Shown here piece by piece: positions 36,162-46,480 of a stretch of 64,000 nucleotides of DNA. Numbering within the stretch: the stretch's first letter is position 1; every line of letters begins with the position of its first letter. The stretch is from Bacteroidaceae bacterium. Its GTDB lineage: Bacteria > Bacteroidota > Bacteroidia > Bacteroidales > Bacteroidaceae. The stretch covers positions 1 through 64,000 of the forward strand of contig JAILKU010000022.1 of assembly GCA_024693505.1 (NCBI GenBank), given 5' to 3'. The position numbers were made by a program, and so were the translations under genes. The notes beneath the pieces are model-generated. The model ran no database searches and had not been told where the DNA came from. It saw only the letters and a program-made list of their open reading frames with translations.

Positions 36162-36216
36162 AAGCGAAATAAAACCCTAATTTATTTTGCTTATCGCCCA
36201 CTTCTTTGTACCTTCG
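36162..36216 (+). promoter_or_regulatory. hisS promoter with dyad overlapping the -33 box
   Basis: Dyad aagcgaaataaa (36162-36173) / tttattttgctt (36181-36192); TTTG 36186-36189, N19, TACCTTCG 36209-36216. Confidence 0.7.
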
Positions 36217-36246
36217 CGGCCAAAATAATGATAAAAGGTAAAAAAG

Positions 36247-37611
36247 ATGGCACAGAAACCCAGTATTCCCAAGGGGACACGCGACTTCGGTCCGCAGGAG
36301 ACAGCACGACGAAACTACATCTTCAACACCATTCGCGAGGTTTATGAACTCTATGGCTTCCAGCAGATAGAGACGCCCGCAATGGAGAACCTCAGCACGC
36401 TGATGGGCAAGTACGGCGAGGAGGGCGACAAGCTGCTCTTCAAGGTGCTGAACAGCGGCGACTTCCTGCGCGGCATCTGCGAGGGGGAACTGGCCGAGGG
36501 CGCAACCGGCCACCTGGCTGCACGCCTCTGCGAGAAGGGCCTCCGCTACGACCTGACTGTTCCTTTTGCGCGCTACGTGGTGCAGCACCGCGAGGAACTG
36601 ACCATGCCTTTCCGCCGTTATCAGATACAGCCCGTATGGCGAGCCGACCGTCCGCAGAAGGGACGCTATCGCGAGTTCTACCAGTGCGATGCCGATGTTG
36701 TGGGCACAGACTCGCTGCTGTCCGAGGTGGAACTGATGCAAATAGTGGACACCGTCTTCCGCCGTTTCGGCATTCGTGTCTGCATCAAGATAAACAACCG
36801 CAAGATTCTGCAGGGCATAGCCGAAATGATCGGAGAGGCAGAGCGGATTGTGGACATCACCGTTGCCATCGACAAACTGGACAAGATAGGGCTGGACGGG
36901 GTGAACGATGAACTCCGCCAGGACGGACTCAGCGAGGAAGCCATAGGCAAACTGCAGCCTATCATCAGCCTGAGCGGCTCAAACCAGGACAAACTGAACA
37001 CGATGCGACAGGTTTTGGCGCAGAGCGAGGCAGGGCAGAAGGGACTGGACGAGGTGGAATATGTCATCTCCAAACTCTCGACCCTAAGCTCTCAACTGGA
37101 CTTAGACCTCACCCTTGCCCGCGGACTGAACTACTATACGGGCTGCATCTTCGAGGTGAAGGCCCTTGACGTAGAGATTGGCAGCATAACAGGCGGCGGA
37201 CGCTACGACAATCTGACAGGCATCTTCGGCCTGCCAGGCCTGAGCGGTGTAGGCATCAGCTTCGGCGCAGACCGCATCTACGACGTGCTGGGTCAGCTGG
37301 ATCTCTATCCTGCGCAGGTCACCACAGCCACCCAACTGCTCTTCATCAACTTCGGTGAGCAGGAGGCAGACTACTGCCTGCCCATCCTGGCCGAAGCCCG
37401 CCAAGCCGGCCTGCGCTGCGAGTTATACCCAGACGCAGCCAAGATGAAGAAGCAGATGCAGTACGCCAACCAGAAGCAAATCCCCTTCGTGGCCCTGGCC
37501 GGAGAGACAGAGATGGCGCAAGGCCGACTCACCCTGAAGAACATGCTTACAGGCGAGCAGACGTTGATCACCCCTCAGGAGCTTATTGAGCAGGTGAAGA
37601 CAATGGCGTAG
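36247..37611 (+). CDS. hisS: Histidyl-tRNA synthetase
   Basis: 454 aa; [50 protein letters not shown]. Confidence 0.97.
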   Translation: MAQKPSIPKGTRDFGPQETARRNYIFNTIREVYELYGFQQIETPAMENLSTLMGKYGEEGDKLLFKVLNSGDFLRGICEGELAEGATGHLAARLCEKGLRYDLTVPFARYVVQHREELTMPFRRYQIQPVWRADRPQKGRYREFYQCDADVVGTDSLLSEVELMQIVDTVFRRFGIRVCIKINNRKILQGIAEMIGEAERIVDITVAIDKLDKIGLDGVNDELRQDGLSEEAIGKLQPIISLSGSNQDKLNTMRQVLAQSEAGQKGLDEVEYVISKLSTLSSQLDLDLTLARGLNYYTGCIFEVKALDVEIGSITGGGRYDNLTGIFGLPGLSGVGISFGADRIYDVLGQLDLYPAQVTTATQLLFINFGEQEADYCLPILAEARQAGLRCELYPDAAKMKKQMQYANQKQIPFVALAGETEMAQGRLTLKNMLTGEQTLITPQELIEQVKTMA

Positions 37612-37618
37612 TCAAGCT

Positions 37619-37684
37619 AAAACAACGGCGTTGAAAGGCTGAAACAACGGCGTTGTTTTGGCAAAACATCGGTGTTGTTTTTCA
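37619..37684. repeat. 22-bp period array, three units, family AAAACAACGGCGTTGTTTTGGC
   Basis: Units start at 37619, 37641, 37663; between convergent hisS and ispF. Confidence 0.95.
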
Positions 37685-37718
37685 GGGGGTAGGTAATGCC
37701 TGAAAAGCGCGAAGCCCT

Positions 37719-38198
37719 TCAGTCCTCTATCAGTACGGTAGCATAGGCGCTTATGCCCTCCTCGCGGCCTGTAAAACCAAGCCGTTCGGTGGTCGTGGCC
37801 TTTATGCTGATATCCTCGGCCGGAATGCCCATTACATCAGCCATACAGCGTTGCATTTCAGGAATATGGGGATTCAGCTTGGGACGCTCCGCACAAACCG
37901 TAGCGTCGATATTACCCACTTCATAACCCGCCTCGCGGATAAGACGGACGGTCTCGCGAAGCAGAATCTTGCTGTCTATGCCGCTATATCGCGGATCGGT
38001 GTCTGGAAAATGATAGCCGATATCGCGCATATTGGCAGCGCCAAGCAAAGCATCGCAGATGGCGTGGATAAGTACATCGGCATCGCTATGGCCCAGAAGG
38101 CCCATTGTATGCTCCAGGCGAACACCGCCCAACCATAGTTCCCGTCCGTCGACCAAGCGATGGACATCAAATCCAAATCCTACTCTTATCTTACTCAT
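37719..38198 (-). CDS. ispF: 2-C-methyl-D-erythritol 2,4-cyclodiphosphate synthase
   Basis: 159 aa; GFGFDVHRL, LLGHSDADVLIHAICDALLGAA. Confidence 0.97.
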   Translation of the reverse strand: MSKIRVGFGFDVHRLVDGRELWLGGVRLEHTMGLLGHSDADVLIHAICDALLGAANMRDIGYHFPDTDPRYSGIDSKILLRETVRLIREAGYEVGNIDATVCAERPKLNPHIPEMQRCMADVMGIPAEDISIKATTTERLGFTGREEGISAYATVLIED

Positions 38199-38351
38199 AA
38201 AGGTTCAAAAGTTCAAAAGGTTCATAGTTCAAGAGGTTCAAAGGTTCAAGAGTTCAAAAGGTTCAAGGGGTTCCCGTTAGAGAGTAGCGACGGCGTCCAG
38301 CCCATTCCCAGCCCCTGTAAAGGTAGAGGTATGGGTGTGCAAGGCACCCTG

Positions 38352-38945
38352 CTAAACATCATTCTTGGTTTTTGTCTTCCTCAGTTCCTTCCAGACATCC
38401 GGCGGGAGGCCCTCGCCTTGGTAGCCAGGATCTGTGCGCATCCGTTCCCGGATGGCCGTGCTGCTGATGTCGAGCATGGGCGTGTCGGCCACTATAGCCG
38501 TAGGCGGAAGGTTCTCCAACCGGCAGCCCGGCCGCGGAAAGATGATAAGGCGGTGATGGCGGAGTATCTCTTCGCTCTGATACCATTGAGGAAAGCGCTC
38601 CCAGTTGTCGCCGCCGATGACCAGTACAAACTCGCGCCGCGGATAGTGTCGGCGCATTGCCTCCAACGTATGCACCATATAGGACGGGCGGGGCAAGCGG
38701 AACTCAAAGTCGCTCACCTTCAGTTTGCTGTGCCCCCGGACGGCAAGTTGCGTCAGTCGGAGGCGTTCCTCGTCGGGCATCAGCTCCTGGTTCACCTTGA
38801 AAGGATTCTGAGGGGAAACCAGGAACCATAGTTCCTCAACAAGCCCGGCCTCTACGAGAGAGCGCCCCAGCAGCAGGTGCCCGTTGTGGATGGGATTGAA
38901 CGTGCCGCCGTAGATGCCTGTCAGTTTTAACTTTCCGATGCTCAA
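38352..38945 (-). CDS. nadD: Nicotinate-nucleotide adenylyltransferase
   Basis: 197 aa; GIYGGTFNPIHNGHL, DISSTAIRERM. Confidence 0.93.
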   Translation of the reverse strand: MSIGKLKLTGIYGGTFNPIHNGHLLLGRSLVEAGLVEELWFLVSPQNPFKVNQELMPDEERLRLTQLAVRGHSKLKVSDFEFRLPRPSYMVHTLEAMRRHYPRREFVLVIGGDNWERFPQWYQSEEILRHHRLIIFPRPGCRLENLPPTAIVADTPMLDISSTAIRERMRTDPGYQGEGLPPDVWKELRKTKTKNDV

Positions 38946-38986
38946 TGTGCTATAGGGGAGGTGCTAAAGGTTATCAGATGGGACGT

Positions 38987-39586
38987 CTATTCGCCTTGTT
39001 CGTCCTGCGAATCCTCAGGCAGGCCAAGGAATTCCTTTACCAGATGCAGCGTCTCGGCCTCGGCCAGCGACAGGTCGTCGTTGACTACGACTTGGTCGAA
39101 GTAGGGGGCAAAGGTCAGTTCGTACTCGGCTTTCGACAGGCGTTGCTCAATCTGTTCGGGCGAGTCCGTGCCCCGCTTGGTGAGTCTTCGACGCAGTTCA
39201 TCTACAGAAGGCGGCTGGATGAAGATGCTCAGGGCGCGGGGACCGTAGAACTCCTTGATGCGGCAACCGCCCTTGACATCTACGTCGAAGACGATGTTCT
39301 GCCCGGCTGCAAGTTGTCGCTCCACCTGTGCCTTCAGCGTGCCGTAGAAGCGGTCTGGATAGACCTCCTCATACTCCAGGAACTCTCCATTCTCTATCTT
39401 CTGGCGAAACTCGTCGGGCGAGAGGAAGAAATACTCCACTCCGTCCTGTTCCGTGCCGCGGGGCGGACGGCTCGTAGCGCTGATACTGAAGGCCAGATGC
39501 AACTCGGGATGAGTCATCAGCCATTGTACAATCGTGCTCTTTCCGCTCCCGCTGGGAGCCGAGAAGATGAATAAACCGCCTTCCAT
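38987..39586 (-). CDS. gmk: Guanylate kinase
   Basis: 199 aa; GGLFIFSAPSGSGKSTIV, SISATSRPPRGTEQDGVEYFF. Confidence 0.96.
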   Translation of the reverse strand: MEGGLFIFSAPSGSGKSTIVQWLMTHPELHLAFSISATSRPPRGTEQDGVEYFFLSPDEFRQKIENGEFLEYEEVYPDRFYGTLKAQVERQLAAGQNIVFDVDVKGGCRIKEFYGPRALSIFIQPPSVDELRRRLTKRGTDSPEQIEQRLSKAEYELTFAPYFDQVVVNDDLSLAEAETLHLVKEFLGLPEDSQDEQGE

Positions 39587-40462
39587 TTACATTACGTTTA
39601 AGACTTGTTCCTTAATCTGTTCCAGCTCGTCCTTCCTGCGAACCACGATGTTCTGCATCTCGGCCTGGTTGCTCTTGCTGCCTGTCGTGTTTATCTCGCG
39701 CCCCATCTCCTGGGCGATGAACCCCAGTTTCTTGCCCTGTCCGTGCCCGTCGCGCATCGTCTCGCGGAAGTAACGCAGATGGTTAGCCAGTCGCTGCTTC
39801 TCCTCGTTGATGTCGAGCTTCTCGATGTAGTAAATCATCTCCTGCTCCAGGCGGTTCTTGTCGTACTCCACCTCAGGGATAGACTGCAGTCCCTCTATGA
39901 TGCGCTGGCGAATCTTCTCGGTCCGGCTCTGCTCATACGGCTCGATACTCTGCAGGAGGTCCGCTATGTTATCGAGCTTTTCAGTGAACTTGTGCTCCAA
40001 GGCAGCCCCTTCCTGACGGCGGAACTCCATGAGCCGCTGAATGGCTTCCTCCACGACACGGTTCACTACACTCCATTCCTCAGGGCTGACCTCCTGCACC
40101 TCAGTCCTCGTCAAGACATCGGGCATTCGCATCAGGGTACCCCACCAGTCATCAGGCTCTGGGATGTCGTACTTCTCACAAAGGCCTTTTATCTGCTGAT
40201 GGTAAGCCTCGACCATCGGTCCGTTCACTGGTGTGGCATTCGATCCCTCGGTCTGTTCCACCCAAAGGTTGAACTCCACCTTGCCGCGCTCCAAGGTCTG
40301 AGCGATCATGGTGCGCAGTTCCAGCTCCCGTTCTCTGTAACATGAAGCCACTTTTGAACTCAGGTCAAGTGCCTTGCTGTTCAGCGATCTTACCTCTGCT
40401 GTAATCTTCTTCTCCTGGAATTCGGCCGAGGCTTTGCCGTATCCGGTCATCGATAGTATCAT
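39587..40462 (-). CDS. YicC/YloC family endoribonuclease-like protein
   Basis: Start MILSMTGYGKAS (40462); C-terminal GKKLGFIAQEMGREINTTGSKSNQAEMQ. Confidence 0.92.
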   Translation of the reverse strand: MILSMTGYGKASAEFQEKKITAEVRSLNSKALDLSSKVASCYRERELELRTMIAQTLERGKVEFNLWVEQTEGSNATPVNGPMVEAYHQQIKGLCEKYDIPEPDDWWGTLMRMPDVLTRTEVQEVSPEEWSVVNRVVEEAIQRLMEFRRQEGAALEHKFTEKLDNIADLLQSIEPYEQSRTEKIRQRIIEGLQSIPEVEYDKNRLEQEMIYYIEKLDINEEKQRLANHLRYFRETMRDGHGQGKKLGFIAQEMGREINTTGSKSNQAEMQNIVVRRKDELEQIKEQVLNVM

Positions 40463-40591
40463 AATAAAACAATTAAATATGAATGCCAAAAGTGCAGGGC
40501 AAAACATGATTTAGCCGTGCCTTGACATGAAAAAGTAGGATGGAATCCAACAATTTCATTGCAAAAGTACGGAAATAATGGCAAAAAATTG

Positions 40592-40599
40592 TAATTTTG
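40592..40599 (+). promoter_or_regulatory. -7 element TAATTTTG upstream of tsaB
   Basis: TTGTAATTTTGCGCC about 30 bp upstream of the ATG; a divergent TACTTTTG (minus, 40562-40569) faces yicC. Confidence 0.5.
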
Positions 40600-40627
40600 C
40601 GCCAAAATTACGAGATAAATCTGCAAG

Positions 40628-41320
40628 ATGCCTTGTTTATTACATATTGAGACCAGTACAAAGGTCTGTTCTGTAGCCCTTAGTGAGGACGGTGCACTCC
40701 TATTTCACAAGGAAGACATGGAGGGTCCGAGCCATGCTGTTTCGTGCGGTGTATTCGTTGAGGAAGCCCTGTCCTTTGCAGAAAGCCACGCCATCCCCCT
40801 GGACGGAGTGGCCGTAAGTCAGGGTCCAGGCAGCTACACAGGCCTGCGCATTGGCGTTTCGATGGCTAAAGGTGTATGCTACGGACGGGATGTTCCCCTG
40901 ATTGCCATACCCACGCTGAAGGTGCTCTGCGTCCCCATCCTTCTCTACCACGAGGATATTCCCGACGATGCCCTGCTCGTCCCGATGATAGACGCCAGGC
41001 GAATGGAGGTGTATGCTGCCGTTTACGACCGCGCCCTGAAGGAAAAGCGGGCCGTACAGCCCGACGTCGTAAATGCTGAAACCTACCTGCCCTGGCTGGA
41101 ACAGGGGCCTGTATGCTTCTTCGGTAACGGCGCACCAAAATGCAAGGACGTCATTACGCATCCCAATGCGCTGTTCATCGACGGCATAAATCCCTTGGCT
41201 AAATATATGCTGCCCCTGGCTGAACAGGCTATGGCTCGCCAAGAGTTCCAGGACGTAGCCTACTTTGAACCCTTCTACCTAAAGGAATTTATCGCAACAA
41301 AGGCTAAAAATCTTATTTGA
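40628..41320 (+). CDS. tsaB: tRNA threonylcarbamoyladenosine biosynthesis protein TsaB
   Basis: 230 aa; LLHIETSTKVCSVALS, QGPGSYTGLRIGVSMAKG. Confidence 0.93.
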   Translation: MPCLLHIETSTKVCSVALSEDGALLFHKEDMEGPSHAVSCGVFVEEALSFAESHAIPLDGVAVSQGPGSYTGLRIGVSMAKGVCYGRDVPLIAIPTLKVLCVPILLYHEDIPDDALLVPMIDARRMEVYAAVYDRALKEKRAVQPDVVNAETYLPWLEQGPVCFFGNGAPKCKDVITHPNALFIDGINPLAKYMLPLAEQAMARQEFQDVAYFEPFYLKEFIATKAKNLI

Positions 41321-41919
41321 ATATGCAATATAACACTCAAAAGAACAAACTGATTATGCCCGAATACGGGCGCGGAGTACAGGACATGGTAGAACTGGCC
41401 ATTACCCTGCCCGACCGACAGCAGCGCCAAGTGTGCGCCAATGCTATTGTAACCGTAATGTCCAGGATACAGCCTGAGCAGGCCGGACAGTCCGACTACC
41501 AACATAAACTTTGGAACCATCTGGCCCGCATCTCACGCTACAGGTTGGATATTGACTACCCTGTAGAAATCGTTACCGAAGAGGAGGCGATGGCCCATCC
41601 TGCCCCACTGCACTATCCGATGAAGAAGATTTCGCGCAAGCACTACGGTTCTCTGGTGGAGAGCGCGCTGAAATATGCCCAGACACTGCCCGAAGGACTG
41701 GAGCGTGAAACTCTTGTGCAGATGACGGCAAACCAGATGAAGCAGAACCTGTTCGTCTGGAACAGGGACTCGATGGATGAAGAACTGGTGGCACAGGACA
41801 TTGAACGCTACACCAAGGGCGAGATAAGCCTCGACCTGGACAACTTCCACTTTGCACCTGTCGGAATGCCATCCGCCCAGCAGCTTTCAGGCAACAGTAA
41901 GCGAAAGAAGAAGAAATAG
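41317..41919 (+). CDS. DUF4290 family protein
   Basis: 200 aa; MPEYGRGVQDMVELAITLPDRQQRQ, directly upstream of murA. Confidence 0.85.
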   Translation: MNMQYNTQKNKLIMPEYGRGVQDMVELAITLPDRQQRQVCANAIVTVMSRIQPEQAGQSDYQHKLWNHLARISRYRLDIDYPVEIVTEEEAMAHPAPLHYPMKKISRKHYGSLVESALKYAQTLPEGLERETLVQMTANQMKQNLFVWNRDSMDEELVAQDIERYTKGEISLDLDNFHFAPVGMPSAQQLSGNSKRKKKK

Positions 41920-41938
41920 TCAGAAAAGGAAACGAGGA

Positions 41939-43246
41939 ATGGCTTCATTTATCATAGAGGGTGGACACCGTTTATCGGGCGAAATAGTACCGCAGGGCGC
42001 AAAGAACGAAGCCCTGCAGGTCCTCTGTGCCACGCTGCTCACCGACGAGTCTGTCAGGATAACGAACCTGCCGGACATAGCAGACGTGAACAACCAGATA
42101 CGCCTGCTGCAGGATTTGGGCGTCCGCGTTCAACGCAACGCTCCCGGCGACTATACCTTTCAGGCAGACAGAATCAGTTCGGACTTCCTGCAGAACGAGG
42201 CGTTCGTGCTCCATTGTGCCAGTCTCCGAGGCAGTGTGATGCTGGCTGGCCCTATGCTTGCCCGTTTCGGCAAGGCCGTTGTGGCAAAGCCAGGTGGTGA
42301 CCAGATAGGGCGTCGCAGGCTCGACACTCACTTCCAGGGGCTCCAGACATTGGGAGGAGACTTCCGCTATGACCCTGAAACAAGTCTTTTTACCATTACG
42401 GCCGAAAGGCTGCGCGGTGCCTATATGCTGCTGGACGAAGCCTCTGTGACGGGAACGGCCAACATCGTCATGGCCTCTGTGCTTGCCGAAGGTACCACTA
42501 CCATCTACAATGCAGCTTGCGAACCATACGTTCAGCAGCTCTGCAGGATGCTCAACCGCATGGGGGCAAGGATACAGGGCATCGGCAGCAACCTCCTCAC
42601 CATCGAAGGCGTATCGTCGTTGCATGGTACGGAGCATACCGTCCTGCCCGATATGATCGAGGTGGGTTCCTTCATCGGAATGGCGGCAATGGTAGGAGAC
42701 GGCATACGAATCCCCCAGGTGTCCTATGACCAGCTGGGCATCATTCCCGATACGTTCCGCCGCTTGGGCATCCAGGTGATGCGCGAGGGTGACGATATCT
42801 TCGTGCCCCGGCAGGACCACTACGAGATAGAGTCTTTCATCGACGGTTCCTTCATGACACTGGCTGATGCACCTTGGCCGGGACTGACTCCCGACTTGCT
42901 GAGTGTCCTGCTCGTGGTCAGTACGCAGGCCAAAGGCTCTGTCCTCATCCACCAGAAGATGTTCGAGAGCCGTCTGTTTTTCGTGGATAAGCTGATCGAC
43001 ATGGGGGCCCAGATCATCCTTTGCGACCCGCATCGGGCTGTCGTAGTAGGACACGACCACCAGCGCCAGCTTCACGGAGGCAGGATGACAAGTCCGGACA
43101 TCCGAGCCGGTATCGCCCTGCTCATTGCTGCAATGAGTGCCGAGGGCAGGAGTCAGATCGACAATATCGGGCAGATAGACCGCGGATATCAGAACATCGA
43201 GCAGAGACTTAATGCCATTGGGGCCAGAATAAGACGAATTGAATGA
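41939..43246 (+). CDS. murA: UDP-N-acetylglucosamine 1-carboxyvinyltransferase
   Basis: Start MASFIIEGGHRLSGEIVPQGAKNEALQVLCA (track start too long); LPDMIEVGSFIGMAA. Confidence 0.95.
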   Translation: MASFIIEGGHRLSGEIVPQGAKNEALQVLCATLLTDESVRITNLPDIADVNNQIRLLQDLGVRVQRNAPGDYTFQADRISSDFLQNEAFVLHCASLRGSVMLAGPMLARFGKAVVAKPGGDQIGRRRLDTHFQGLQTLGGDFRYDPETSLFTITAERLRGAYMLLDEASVTGTANIVMASVLAEGTTTIYNAACEPYVQQLCRMLNRMGARIQGIGSNLLTIEGVSSLHGTEHTVLPDMIEVGSFIGMAAMVGDGIRIPQVSYDQLGIIPDTFRRLGIQVMREGDDIFVPRQDHYEIESFIDGSFMTLADAPWPGLTPDLLSVLLVVSTQAKGSVLIHQKMFESRLFFVDKLIDMGAQIILCDPHRAVVVGHDHQRQLHGGRMTSPDIRAGIALLIAAMSAEGRSQIDNIGQIDRGYQNIEQRLNAIGARIRRIE

Positions 43247-43755
43247 TTGCAGAAGACAAAGTATATAAGATAGGACGAATCACCCACACTCACGGCGTTA
43301 AGGGTGAAGTGGCCATGACTTTCATCGACGATGTCTGGGACCGGGCAGAGGCGGAGTATCTCATACTGCGCATCGAGGGCATCCTCGTGCCTTTCTTCAT
43401 GGATGAATACCGTTTCCGCTCAGATACGACGGCCCTGATTAAATTCCAGGACTATGATTCAGCCGATGCCGCCCGCGAATTGTGTGGCGCAGATGTGTAC
43501 TTTCCCCACGACCTCACTCCGCAGGAGAGAGAGGATGAAGAATACGCCTGGCGCTACTTCACCGGCTTCCGTCTGGTGGCAGAGGGCTACGGCGAACTGG
43601 GCACAATCGACTTCGTGGACGAGAGTACCCAGAACGTGCTCTTCAACGTCGGCCATCATCTGATACCCGCAGCGGAAGAGTTCATAAGGGACATCGACCA
43701 TCAGAACAGGGTTATCACCATGACTTTGCCGGACGGTTTGCTGGAGCTTAACTAG
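43243..43755 (+). CDS. rimM: 16S rRNA processing protein RimM
   Basis: 170 aa; YKIGRITHTHGVKGEVAM; C-terminal PDGLLELN. Confidence 0.94.
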   Translation: MIAEDKVYKIGRITHTHGVKGEVAMTFIDDVWDRAEAEYLILRIEGILVPFFMDEYRFRSDTTALIKFQDYDSADAARELCGADVYFPHDLTPQEREDEEYAWRYFTGFRLVAEGYGELGTIDFVDESTQNVLFNVGHHLIPAAEEFIRDIDHQNRVITMTLPDGLLELN

Positions 43756-43776
43756 CGCAAATTTGAATATTAAGGA

Positions 43777-44958
43777 ATGAAAAGAAATAAAGAAGATAAC
43801 GAAAGACAGAGAAAAAGGGTTTGCATACTGGGTTCCACCGGCAGTATCGGCACCCAGGCCCTGCAGGTCATCGAGTCGCACGCCGACTTGTTCGAGGCAT
43901 ATGTCCTGACAGCCAACACGCAGGCCGACCTGCTGATTCAGCAGGCCCGCCAGTTCCAGCCCTGCTGTGTGGTCATTGCCGACGAGAGCCGCTACGATTA
44001 TGTCCGCGAGGCGCTTTCCGACGAACCTATTCAGGTTTATGCAGGAGCCGATGCGCTGTGCCAGGTGGTGCAGATGGAGCCGGTCGATATCGTGCTGACG
44101 GCTTTGGTGGGCTTCTCAGGCCTCCGCCCTACCATCAGTGCCATAAAGGCCCGCAAGCCCATTGCCCTGGCCAATAAGGAGACGCTGGTGGTGGCCGGCG
44201 AGCTGATAACCCGCCTTTGCATAGAGAACAATGTCCCCATTCTGCCGGTTGACAGCGAGCACAGTGCCATCTTCCAGAGCCTGATGGGCGAGTGCAGTCC
44301 CATCGAAAAGATTATCCTGACGGCCAGCGGAGGTCCCTTCCGCACCTTCAGCCACGAGCAGTTGCGCTCCGTTACGCCCGCTATGGCCCTGAAGCATCCC
44401 AACTGGGATATGGGCGCCAAGATAACCATCGACAGCGCCAGTATGATGAACAAAGGCTTCGAGGTGATCGAGGCCCGCTGGCTGTTCGATGTGGCGCCTC
44501 AGCAGATTCAGGTGGTCGTGCATCCGCAGAGCATCATCCACAGTGCTGTCGAGTTTCAGGACGGTGCCGTGAAGGCCCAGCTGGGAATGCCCGATATGCG
44601 CGTCCCCATTCAGCTGGCTCTTTCCTATCCCGAACGGTTGCCAAGCGACTTCCCGCGCATAGACTGGTGGCAGATGAAGGACCTCACCTTCGAGCGTCCG
44701 GACGTTGAGAAGTTCCGCTGCCTTCAGATGGCCTACGAGGCTATTCGTCTGGGAGGCAATGCAGCCTGTGTGGTGAACGCGGCCAACGAGGTGGCCAACC
44801 TGGCTTTCCGCCAGGAGAAGTGCGCCTTCCTGCAGATGGCCGAGGTCATTGAGCAGTCGCTGCAGCGCGTGCCGCACATTGAGTCGCCCTCCCTGGAGGA
44901 CTATCTGGCTTGCGATGCGGAAACCAGGCGAGTGGCCCTGGAGATGATTAATAGTTAA
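43777..44958 (+). CDS. dxr: 1-deoxy-D-xylulose-5-phosphate reductoisomerase
   Basis: 393 aa; ILGSTGSIGTQALQVI, LANKETLVVAGELI, PVDSEHSAIFQSL. Confidence 0.97.
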   Translation: MKRNKEDNERQRKRVCILGSTGSIGTQALQVIESHADLFEAYVLTANTQADLLIQQARQFQPCCVVIADESRYDYVREALSDEPIQVYAGADALCQVVQMEPVDIVLTALVGFSGLRPTISAIKARKPIALANKETLVVAGELITRLCIENNVPILPVDSEHSAIFQSLMGECSPIEKIILTASGGPFRTFSHEQLRSVTPAMALKHPNWDMGAKITIDSASMMNKGFEVIEARWLFDVAPQQIQVVVHPQSIIHSAVEFQDGAVKAQLGMPDMRVPIQLALSYPERLPSDFPRIDWWQMKDLTFERPDVEKFRCLQMAYEAIRLGGNAACVVNAANEVANLAFRQEKCAFLQMAEVIEQSLQRVPHIESPSLEDYLACDAETRRVALEMINS

Positions 44959-44984
44959 TAAGTACAAACTGGTAAATATCATTT

Positions 44985-46409
44985 ATGAATATAGTCTTGA
45001 TTAAAGCCCTGCAGCTGCTGTGCTGCCTTAGCCTCCTGGTTATATTGCACGAGGGAGGACACTTTGGATTTTCGAAGCTTTTCCGCGTTAAGGTGGAGAA
45101 GTTCTATATGTTCTTCAACCCCTATTTCCATCTGTTCAGCACGCGCGACAAGTGGTTCACCCGCCTGTTCCCCTACTTCTCGAAGAACGAGACGGAATAC
45201 GGTATCGGCTGGGTGCCCCTGGGCGGTTACGTAAAGATAGCCGGTATGATAGACGAGAGTATGGACACCGAGCAGATGAAGCAGCCGGCCAAGCCCGACG
45301 AGTTCCGTTCGCAGAGTGTATGGAAACGCTTCCTCATCATGTTCGGCGGCGTGCTGATGAACCTGCTTACGGCTTGGTTCATCTATAGCGCAGTCATGTT
45401 CACCTGGGGCCGCGACTATCTGCCGATAGAGAGCATCGGGAAAGGCTTCCAGTTCAACGAGCATGCCCAGCAGCTGGGATTCCGCAACGGCGATATCCCC
45501 GTCGCTGCCGACGGCAAGGCCATCAGCGAGTGGTCCGCCTCGGTGTTCCGCACCCTGTCAAATGCTAAGCGGATCACCGTATTGCGCGGAACGGAGCGGG
45601 TGGACATCAATCTGGACGAGAAGCTGAACATGCTCACCATCCTGCAGGAGGTGCCGCCCTTTATGAGCATCTACTCGCCCGCCGTCATCGACTCCGTGCT
45701 CCCCACCGGGGCAATGGCCCAGGCCGGAGCCCGCAAGGGTGACCGCCTGCTGGCTATAGAAGGTACGCGCATTGAGACCTGGACCGACTTCGACAGCCTG
45801 ATGCAGCGCCGCGCCGACGTCCTGGACATGCCGAACTGCTCGCATGCCGACAGCATCCGGCTCCGCAGCATGAACGTGGTCTTCGGCAGCGCCGACGGCC
45901 TGCGCAGGGACACCGCCCTGCTGCAGCTCGACGAGAACTACATGCTGGGCATCGTCAAGATGTTCCCCACCAAGCAGTACGAGGCGCAGTTCAAGCATCA
46001 GGACTACAGCCTGCTCTCCTGCATACCGGCCGGCCTGAAGAAGGGATGGGACACCCTGAGCGGCTACGTCAACGACCTTAAGTACGTGGCCAGTGCCGAC
46101 GGAGCCAAGTCGGTGGGTTCGTTCATCACCATCGGCAACATCTTCCCCTCGGCTTGGGACTGGTATCAGTTCTGGATGCTCACAGCCTTCATCAGCATCA
46201 TCCTGGCCGTCATGAACATCCTGCCCATCCCGGGCCTCGACGGCGGCCACATCGCCATCCTGCTCTACGAGGCAGTGACGGGCCGCCAGCCCAGCGACCG
46301 CTTCATGGAGTGGGCCGAGAAGGTGGGCATCTTCATTCTCTGTGCCCTGATGCTCCTGGCTTTCAGCAATGACATCAGGAACTTCGTCTTGCCCCTGTTT
46401 GGACTTTAG
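44985..46409 (+). CDS. rseP: RIP metalloprotease RseP
   Basis: 474 aa; VILHEGGHFGFSKLF, PDZ-like repeats, LPIPGLDGGHI. Confidence 0.95.
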   Translation: MNIVLIKALQLLCCLSLLVILHEGGHFGFSKLFRVKVEKFYMFFNPYFHLFSTRDKWFTRLFPYFSKNETEYGIGWVPLGGYVKIAGMIDESMDTEQMKQPAKPDEFRSQSVWKRFLIMFGGVLMNLLTAWFIYSAVMFTWGRDYLPIESIGKGFQFNEHAQQLGFRNGDIPVAADGKAISEWSASVFRTLSNAKRITVLRGTERVDINLDEKLNMLTILQEVPPFMSIYSPAVIDSVLPTGAMAQAGARKGDRLLAIEGTRIETWTDFDSLMQRRADVLDMPNCSHADSIRLRSMNVVFGSADGLRRDTALLQLDENYMLGIVKMFPTKQYEAQFKHQDYSLLSCIPAGLKKGWDTLSGYVNDLKYVASADGAKSVGSFITIGNIFPSAWDWYQFWMLTAFISIILAVMNILPIPGLDGGHIAILLYEAVTGRQPSDRFMEWAEKVGIFILCALMLLAFSNDIRNFVLPLFGL

Positions 46410-46411
46410 GC

Positions 46412-46436
46412 AATTCATAATTCATAATTCATAATT
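46412..46436. repeat. (AATTCAT)n heptamer repeat
   Basis: AATTCAT at 46412, 46419, 46426, then AATT. Confidence 0.95.
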
Positions 46437-46480
46437 GAAATCCATTTGTCCTATTATGAATTGTGAATTATGAACTCCTG

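Noticed and set aside
37619-37684. CRISPR remnant
   Set aside because: 22-bp units are directly adjacent with no unique spacers
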